Below are positions 1 to 8,800 of a stretch of DNA of 64,000 bases, piece after piece. Source of the stretch: Archivesica marissinica (lineage: Eukaryota; Mollusca; Bivalvia; Venerida; Vesicomyidae); the NCBI GenBank assembly GCA_014843695.1, contig CM026386.1:14617964-14681963 (forward strand). Reading direction: 5' to 3'. The notes beneath the pieces were generated by a model. It was not told where the DNA came from and did no database searches. It saw only the letters and a list, made by a program, of their open reading frames with translations. The translations under genes and the position numbers were made by a program. How positions within the stretch are numbered: position 1 is the stretch's first letter; every line of letters starts with the position of its first letter.

Positions 1-798
1 TCGGATCATTGTTCTCCGTCCATAGAGTCATTTGCTCCCTTAATTCCTTAATGAATTCGGAATATGTCTGCTGAGGTTTCTTTACCCAAGAGAAGAAATT
101 CTTTCTATATACAGTGGGTGAGAGTCTATATTCATCCACGATGGCGGCCTTGAGGGTATCGTAATTATTAGCGTCTTGGACAGGAAGAGTGGCATATATA
201 TTTCTGGCCTTGTCGGACAACTTGTCTATAATATGGCCCACCCATGGTTGTTTGGCGACCTGGCTAGCTTCGAACAGTCTCTCACATGTTGCGAAGAATT
301 TATCTGGCCTCATAGTCTGGGTCCAAATAGGAACAGAAATGTTTGTCTTAGAGGGCCTATTATCTGTATGGAGGGGTTTATTTTGCTGAGATTCCTGATC
401 TCTCTGGATTTCTCTCAGGCGAATCTCCATCTGCATTTTCTCCCTTTGCATTCTTTCCTCCCTGTCCCTTTCTTTCTCTTCTCTTTCCCTCTCTCTCTTT
501 CTTCTCTTTGTTTTACTTCTTCCCTCTCTCTTTCTCTCTCTCTTTCTTCTCTTTCCCTCTCTCTTTCTTCTCTTTGTTTTACTTCTTCCCTCTCTCTTTC
601 TCTCTCTCTTTGTTTTACTTCTTCCCTCTCTCTTTCCCTCTCTCTTTCTTTCTCATAAATCTCACCCTGACGTTCCAGATTTGCTTGATTAAAGAAGGGA
701 AGTCTCATTAATTTGTCCCATATCTCATCACCTGTTGTCTGCAAGTCGGGGTGAACCGGCCCCTCAGTTTCCTTATTAGCACTCCTAGTTGTAGCCAT
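1..798 (-). pseudogene. gag-like 5' part of an LTR retrotransposon, frameshifted, runs off the window edge
   Basis: On the minus strand an ATG at 798 opens with MATTRSANKE, passes DEIWDKLMRLPFFNQANLE and enters a Lys/Glu/Arg-rich coiled segment. That frame ends at a stop at 415-417. The neighbouring frame is open from about 500 to the window edge and reads like a retrotransposon gag capsid-type domain, with KFFATCERLFEAS, KARNIYATLPV, EYRLSPTVYRKNFFSW and TYSEFIKELREQM. The switch lies inside the GA-rich repeat near 480-500, where a small indel is easy. Gag packages element RNA; no protease or polymerase is visible because the element continues left of position 1. The assignment rests on motif style only. 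The broken frame suggests an inactive copy, unless the indel is an assembly error. Confidence 0.7.
418..660. repeat. (CTCTCT/TTCTTC)n low-complexity tract inside gag
   Basis: Pyrimidine-rich on the plus strand; it encodes alternating Glu-Arg and EEVKQRE units on the minus strand. Two to three longer internal repeats around TTTTACTTC can be seen. It is the likely site of the gag frame change. Confidence 0.9.
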
Positions 799-1225
799 TT
801 TATTTTTTTATTTCCAAAAATTTTAATCCCCAGAATGTATCTCCAAATGTATTATAGAATTGAGTTCAATAAAAGGAAGTAAATCACTAATATAATTTTA
901 ATGATAATATTAAGCCTCTATGAAAAGAAAACTGGTACTTACCGAAGTCTGTCTCGTCCGTTAATCCAATATATCATTTATCACATATTCAAAGTTTGCA
1001 CATTTCCAATAATTTAATCCATTTCATTAATTTAATAATTCGTTGACGTCTTTCACTTATTTCCAAATTCTAACACTGTCTCGCATGCACTTCTGTTTTC
1101 CCACGTTAATTAATAGTCCCTTGTATTCTTCATGTCTAAATCCTAGTGTCCTTCACAATATTCCATATATAAATTCTAGTGTCCTTCACAATATGTCACG
1201 ATATGTCACCTCTTCTTTATTTCCG
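799..1225 (-). other. Probable 5' leader of the retroelement
   Basis: Lies between the gag ATG and the primer-binding-like site. No reading frame is supported. A short direct repeat around CTAGTGTCCTTCACAATAT occurs at about 1143-1195. Confidence 0.35.
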
Positions 1226-1246
1226 ATCCCGGATGAGCGTCCCAAT
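1226..1246 (-). other. Possible retroelement primer-binding site
   Basis: On the minus strand the sequence TGGGACGCTCATCCGGGAT lies about 430 nt upstream of the gag ATG. It resembles the tRNA-Pro-type retroviral primer site TGGGGGCTCGTCCGGGAT with a few differences. It follows a CA dinucleotide that could be the end of an LTR. Position and similarity support the call; the second LTR is outside the window. Confidence 0.4.
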
Positions 1247-2181
1247 TGTCGCAAACTCTCCTTTTTCTTCTCGTAATAATATGTCTCGGTTGCTACGGCT
1301 CTTACCAGGGTCTATCCTATTGTAGACTCGCTGGAGTTGTCTAGGGGGTTTCTTCGTTATTATATGTATTAATGATAACTCAACACAGTATTACATTTCT
1401 ATATAATATCTTGTTTAAATTGGCATCAGAAATATCCATATATATATAATCAGTGATCTATATATATATACAGCGTATCATTAAAAGCTTATTTAACAAT
1501 CCATTTGTGTGAGCCGACTATGCGCTTACACAGTATATTTAACATCCAATCTTTCTAATCCGTCATTACTCAATATCACTATAATCTAATCACTGTATCT
1601 GATTAGATTAACTTTTAATCAACTTCTATATGGTTCGCCGAAACTCTATGTTTCTTCTGTGGCTGAACAATTTAATTATTCGACAAATCTTTATAAGTTA
1701 TATTTCTTATAATGTCCATAATATCTAAGTATCATAAATACAGTTTATATGTTCTATATACTAGATTGAGATCACGACCTTTCTCGCTCCTGGAGTTAGG
1801 CTCTAGTGTGTCTGATTTATGTTAATAAAATCCATTTCTTATATACATGATTGAATCAGTGTATATATGATATAACAATTCCTAAAACATCTGTTATTCC
1901 TAAACATCTGTTATTCCTAAACATCTGTTATGTTATCTAATATTACACCATCAAACCAGTTCGGTGCCTTTATATTACATAACTGGACACCTGCAACCAC
2001 GGCCTGTTATCTAATATTACACCATCAAACCAGTTCGGTGCCTTTGTATTACATAACTGGACACCTGCAACCACGGCCTTGATAAACTGAGATTAGGCCT
2101 AACATCTTAATTCATTTCCCGCGCGAAGCGAGATTGATAATTTTAGGCGCGAAAATAATAGCAGACGATTATGCATAATAC
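1247..2181 (-). mobile_element. Candidate 5' LTR of the gag element, outer edge uncertain
   Basis: The segment begins TGTCGC next to the primer-site candidate and could end at ATAATACA near 2181, giving TGT...ACA termini. AT-rich and non-coding. Without the partner LTR the outer boundary is a guess. Confidence 0.25.
1882..2078. repeat. Short direct repeats: 17-bp unit x3, then 73-bp unit x2
   Basis: CTAAACATCTGTTATTC recurs three times at 1882-1930. A 73-bp unit starting GTTATCTAATATTACACC at 1932 is repeated from 2005 with one visible change. Confidence 0.85.
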
Positions 2182-2396
2182 AAATATATATATATTACAT
2201 GGTAAACATTTGGCCATATATAGAAACAGTTTAATGTATTTATATAATACATTACTATTTATATATAACAATAATAAACATTTCGTGCAAATTGGGGTTT
2301 TGCACACTATATGTATTTACTTGTATGTATGACTGTAAATGCTTATGTCATTATAATATATTTTTTATAAAATATTTACTTATTTATATCAGCACT

Positions 2397-2578
2397 AGCC
2401 CGGAGTTCAAGCATCCACTGGAGCCTTTATGATTGTGCCCTTAGGCAAGGCATTTAAATTCCACATTGCCTCTTCTCGTGGCGATTGATTCCATCAAGAA
2501 TGAGGTCTCGAGAGTGATTAATATAAATTGTTAGAACTGGTTTCGCAATCGAGCTCAAATAAATTTGTATAAACTAAT
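2397..2578 (+). mobile_element. SINE-A, 5' truncated
   Basis: Begins inside the box-B-like part (CCCGGAGTTCAAG), then carries the family body (ATTGTGCCCTTAGGCAAGGC) and tail (TTTCGCAATCGAG, ATAAATTTGTATAAACTA). Full-length copies are at 5160 and 62980. It ends just upstream of the first visible exon of gene A. Confidence 0.85.
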
Positions 2579-2617
2579 ATGTTGTGGATGCGGATATATT
2601 ATACGCTAACTCACGAG

Positions 2618-2824
2618 TCAATATGTTACACGACTTCTTAGAACAACTGAAAGTTCCATATCCTCGTCTTATATTTCGAACAGCCAAACGGAGCGAATTA
2701 CAGGACCATGGTATACACCTGAACACAACTGGGTGCACAGCCCTCAAAGTTCCGGAAAATAGGGACGTTTCTTACGAAGTGATAAATTGTAACAGCTCTG
2801 GTATTGGAAGTATATGTGTTAACG
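2618..2824 (+). CDS. Gene A exon 1 (first visible): ectodomain segment with three cysteines
   Basis: The frame is open from 2584. The donor ACG|GTATGTG at 2824/2825 is good. Encoded segments include FLEQLKVPYPRLIF, the sequon in HLNTTGC, then CTALKVPENRDVSYEVINC and NSSGIGSICVN. The 3' end is phase 1 (G). The 5' border is uncertain: CACGAG at 2617 gives a phase-1 acceptor but has a poor pyrimidine tract; the exon could start closer to the SINE tail at 2578. C-type lectin-like C terminus is a weak possibility. Confidence 0.6.
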
Positions 2825-5800
2825 GTATGTGTTGTCTCTGTCACTATTGTGTGCGTGCGTGCGTGCGTGCGTGCGGCGTGTGTTTTACGTTTATTTATCG
2901 TCGCTACCGGTTGCCCATATGAGCGACGCCTCCTGAAGAGATTATTCATTTTAGATGTTTGGAGGATAGTGCAATGATACAGACAGAGACACATTCCAGA
3001 ATCTCCTCTGGTTCTTTTACGTGCACGGTGTACAGCACCGACACGAGACCTCGGTCCCATTAACGTGCCATCTGAAAGACTGTTAATTTTATTATTGTCA
3101 GACAGGGGGTCGAACCTGCGATCCCTGGATTACCAGTCCAGCGTGATACCACTGGACTACATATCCGTCTGTTATTTTATGTGGGACCGACAAGTAATTG
3201 TTGCAAATCTAAATCAAATAATTGGAAATGATATTTAACACCCGTCACTCTTTATAATAATTGTTTATTATTTCTTATCTTCATTGAATAAAATCGTGCT
3301 TGCCTTTTCATTGAACACATCACAGATAACAGGAATATACCAACATTATATTGGGTTTAAAATATTTTATTAGCGAGATAAAACATTTTTTGTGGTACAT
3401 GCTATGGTTTTATAAGTGTTACAATGTCAAAATCGAGTAACGGTATACAAATACTTTAGAAAATGAAAAAAATATCCCAAATATGATAATTTCTTGCGTC
3501 AGAAATAAATTATCTTCCATTATATGGTTGAACAATATACCTCGGCATAGTATACTAGTAGAAATAAGTTGTCAACATAGCATCTGTCGTTTATATTTCT
3601 AACAACAATTCTAAAAGTGTTGATAACTATCATGTCGAACATTAAAACATTCCTCTTACTACCTACTCAAACCCACAGGGATTCGGCACGTTTGGGGGTA
3701 CTAGTATATATATTTAAGTACTTAATATATATACTAGTACCCCCAAACGTGCCGAATCCCTGTGCTCAAACCTAAGATCGAAATTCATTAAAAGATAATG
3801 CCATACTTGGCCGACTGTACAGAAATGTATTAATCGTTTCTCATATAAATAAAAAAATCACCATTGGTCTTTCCAAATTTATATATTTTGCAAATAAGCA
3901 ACGAAACTAACGCATATTTTACATGTATATTTGAACTTGTGATCTTTTGTAAAGTTCCATGTCACTGCCTGTTTTTACTTAATTGCTACAAACATGTATA
4001 CTGTTTTATGCAATAAACTTATTGTATTGTACTACAGTTGAGAACAGCTAATTTAACCATTTGCCTGCTGAGTAAATAAAATCACATTTGCAAACACCAT
4101 ATATCCATATCAGTCGCGGCGTAACGTCGCGTCTGATCAGGATCTATGTTGTTTGCTATTTAGCCAAGTGTTTTAGCTCCACTATCTGAATAGCAAACAG
4201 CATAGATCCTGATCAGAGGGCATGTTCTGTGCCGTCTGATCTGGCTCTATGGTGTTTGCAAATGTGATTTTCAATAATCATTTAAAATAGGCAATATAAT
4301 AGGCCACATAATTTCCACAATGCCTCTTCTCTCTCCCTCGTGGCGAGGGATTCCATTAAAACTTGTTTCGCAATCGAGCTCAAATAAATTTGTATAAACT
4401 AAACACGATTTTATCTGCCGCTAACCTGCAAAGGGTTAAGAAACTAAGATATTCAGTATGTATATTACACCTTAATTATATTTACATGAATATTTATTTC
4501 CAGACTTTTCAAATTCTCCGAATTGCGATAAGGTTGAACAAAACTCATGCGGCTACGTATCAAATATATATGACAAACAAGTAAACAGCTTTGACGAACG
4601 TTGTAATGCACCGGGTACATACTGGATTGGACTATTCGCACTGGATGTGAAATGTATGTTGTTTTATTACAATTGATATTGGTAGTTGATTCGCTTACAT
4701 CGGCTGTCCGATTAGCGCAGTGGTTAGCGCAGTGGTTAGCGCGTTCCCTTCTCACCAATGCAACCCGTGTTCGATCCGGGAAGTATGTGAGATGGTACGG
4801 TGATCTCCAGGTCGGACAGGTGGGTTTTCTCCGGGTACTCCTGTTTCCTCCAACACGAATGGCCACATTTACGCTCTCATCCGCGCCAACGAGAGTGATT
4901 AATATAAGTTGTTAAAACTTGCTTCGCAATCGTTGTAGGCTAAATAAAGTTTAAGCTTACAGAGAAAATAATCATTGTTATTTTGTGTAAAATATTTGTG
5001 TTTTAGTTTAATGTTTAGTTTAGTTTAAACGTTATTTATTTTACAACAATATTTTATAACTGCTCTTCTGAAGATGGATATGAATTAAACAGTGTATATA
5101 CATATATTACACAAACCATTTTACATACTCATGTCCCAAACACAGACTAAATGTACATAGGAAGTCGTGATAGCGCAGTGGATACGCGTTCGCATTAGGT
5201 GCGAAAGGTCCAGAGTCCGAGCCCCATTGGAGCCGTTACGATTGTGCCCTTAGGCAAGGCATTTAAATTCCACGTTGCCTCTTCTCTCTCCATCGTGGTG
5301 ATGGATTCCATCAGGAATGATGTCTCGAGAGTGATTAATATAAGTTGTAAGAACTTGTTTCGCAATCGAGCTATAATAAATATGTATAGACTAAACTCTA
5401 GACAACATTTAATAGCTTGTGCATAGCTGTGAGTTCAACAATGACAAGTAATGTAATAATATCGAAATTTAGACTAATTATTGTTTTAAGAGTGTGGATA
5501 TTTAACCAGTACGTACACATGTGTATGTAAGTAAGTCAATAAGTAGATAGTTTATTGTAGTGACTTGTATCATTCACAGGCGGATCTGTAGTCCAGTGGT
5601 AACACGCTGGACCTGTAATCCAGGGATCGCAGGTTCGATCCCCCGTCTGACCATAATAAAATTAACAGTCTTTCAGGTGGGACGTTAAACCGAGGTCTCG
5701 TGTCGGTGCTTTACACCGTGCACGTAAAAGAACCAGAGGAGACTCTGGAATGGGTCTCTGTCTGTATCATTCCACTATCCTCCAAACATCTAAAATGAAT

Positions 5801-8800
5801 AATCTCTTCAGGAGGCGTCGCTCATATGGGCAACCGGTAGCGACGATAAATAAACGTAAAACACATTGTATCATTCATTACCTATCTACTTCTAATTATA
5901 ATACAAGTGTTTCGGAATATGTACACGGTACCAATTGTAATTCCACGTTACTAACTAACTTTAGATGTAATAATGAAAAACAAACAAAACTCCAAAATAC
6001 TTGTAATTTGCGTGTTTCCAATGCCCACAAGAACACCACACCAAGTATCTTCTGATACAGTCGACATCCTCGTGGAATCAATTATTTCATCAACAAATTA
6101 TGAGTTTTCTGTAGAATCAACCAGCACTTCATAGATTTCAATAACGACTGTTTTCTCTACGCTTGAACTGTGTTCGACTGCTTTAATAAATCGACGACTG
6201 ACATCTTCGTCATTTTCTTGCACCTGCTTTACAATCTTCTAATATGGAATTTCTACTTTCAGCTAATATTGACTCAAACGGTTCTACTTCTCAGAACTCA
6301 TCTGTTGCATATTCAAATGACAGTATCAGCAGGTCCACAACATACTCGAGAACAGCGGAGTCAACTATTAACTTCTCAACATGGTCTGTGTCTCTGACTG
6401 CTGCACTACCTACTGCAATCACTACTACAAGTATCAGCACTGCTCCAACACAATCAAAACCTGCGGACTCATCTTTAAACTTCTCAACAATAAGCTCAAA
6501 GTCTGAAATATCATCATCAATTGTAATTCCAAATACAAGTGTCGTCGTATCTCCAACAAGTGTAAGATCAGAGGAAGCAACCAAGATTATTATCTTCTCC
6601 AGTAGCTCGGTGCTTCAGACTTCATCTTCTCTTGTAAATTCATATACGAGTGCCAGCATATCTCCAACAAGTGTCAGATCAGATGAACACACTGAATTTA
6701 ATATCGTCTTCAGTAGCTCTATGCTTCATACTTCATCTTCTATTGCAATACCATAACTTCTCAAAACATCTTTCCCACAATATCCAAACCAGCTGATCCA
6801 ACTACAGCCAATTTGTTGTTCAGTAGTCCAGTATCTCTGCAAACAGTTTCAACGCGTAGTAGGAACAGCACTTCTCCATCAGCATCAAGATCGTCTGAAT
6901 CACGAATGTATCCACCTACTAACAGTGTGCCAACTGATCCAAACGCATATTCAGAATCTGGTGACTCGGGTAAGATGTCAACATTTAATATCTGCCTACT
7001 TACAACATGTGCAGTTCAAAATATAATGCCCAGTGTAATACCCGAACCGCATAGAAACAAGCAATAGTAGTATAAAACATACTACCTAGAGCAAATCTAT
7101 ACCAGACGGATCTGTAGTCCAGTGGTAACACGCTGGACTGGTAATCCAGGGATCGCAGGTTCGATACCCCGTCTGACCCTAATACAATTAACAGTCTTTC
7201 AGATGGGACGTTAAACCGCGGTCTCGTGTCGGTGATTTACAACGTGCACGTAAAAGAACCAGAGGAGACTCTGGAATGAGTCTCTGTCTGTATCATGCAC
7301 TATCCTCCACAATCTAAAATGACTAATATCTTCAGGAGGCGTCGCTCATATGGGCAACCGGTAGCGACGATAAATAAACGTAAAACACACACACATGTGC
7401 AGTTCAAAATATAATGCCCAGTGTAATACCAACCGCATAGAAACAAGCAATAGTATAAAACATACTATATAGAGCAAATCTATATCAGATGGATCTGTAG
7501 TCCAGTGGTAACACGCTGGACTGGTAATCCAGGGATCGCAGGTTCGATACCCAGTCTGACCCTAATAAAATTAACAGTCTTTCAGAAGGGGCGATAAACC
7601 AAGGTCTCGTGTCGGTGCCTTACACCGTGCACGTAAAAGAACCAGAGGAGACTCTGGAATGAGTCTCTGTCTGTATCATTGCACTATCCTCCAAAATCTA
7701 AAATGACTAATATCTTCAGGAGGCGTCGCTCATATGGGCAACCGGTAGCGACGATAAATAAACGTAAAACACACACATAAATAGTCTACGGTTTACGTCG
7801 ATATGTATACCTGTATTATGTATTACTTAGGATTAAGGGATGCTGTGGTAGCAGTTGGTATCGTAGCAACGTTGGCAATAATTGCTGTGTTTGCCTTGGT
7901 AATATATATAAAAAGGTAAGTCATACATGTGACCCACTTCTAGAACATTGAGTGGATCTAAAATATTTTTATAGAACAAGGAAGGAACGAGTTTTGAAGA
8001 GTGACTGTTCGCATTTTAAAGACATTTTGACCCCGTGTCCGATCCGTCACCACCCTCCTACGACGTTCCGACTTCAAAGAGGTAACGTTTGGTGAAAGCA
8101 GCTGTGCACTTCATGCCTAAATTTGGTGAATCTTGATTTCAAATTATCACGGTTGCAGTTAGTTCATGAAACCAGTGCTTTGGTGGAAGTCGTGATAGCG
8201 CGTTCGCTTCAGGTGAGAACGGCCCGGAGTTAAATTAAACCAGTGACTAGATTACACTTTTATCATGCTGGAGGAAGACACGGGGTATCCCGCCAAGCAG
8301 TATTTCAGGCACCCAGTTAGAACCACCGACCTTCCGCAAGCCAGCTGGATAGCTTCATCATATGAAAGACTTCCACCAATGAGATTTGAACCTATTACGG
8401 TGATGGACAAGCACCATTCCACCATGTTAGTTTAAACTTTATTTATTTTGCAACGATTGAGAAACACGTTTAATTGTGAAGTTTAAAATTGACATAGTTT
8501 ATACAAATTTATTTTAGCTCGATTGCGAAACAAGTTATTTCAACTTATATAAATCACTCTCGAGACCTCATTCCTGATGGAATCCATCGCCACGAGGGAG
8601 AGAGAAGAGTCAACGTGGAATTTAAATGCCTTGCCTAAGGGCACAATCGTAACGGCTCCAGTGGGGCTCGAACTCCGGACCTTTCGCACCTGAAGCGAAC
8701 GCGCATCCACGGCGCTATCATGACTTCCGATAGAAAATTGACATGGCCTCCTATCTCCCCCGTGGCGATGGATTCCATCAGGAATGAGGCAGCGAGAGCA

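Larger units (their letters stand above)
7009..7772. repeat. Tandem duplication (~383 bp) carrying a SINE-C
   Basis: The unique stretch GTGCAGTTCAAAATATAATG through ATAGAAACAAGCAATAG plus SINE-C occurs at 7009-7390 and again at 7392-7772 with small differences. It lies wholly in the intron between gene A exons 3 and 4. Confidence 0.88.

Noticed and set aside
5160..5235. Genuine tRNA genes at the SINE heads
   Set aside because: Box A and B are present, but acceptor stems do not close well, and each head is followed by the same body and tail as other dispersed copies.
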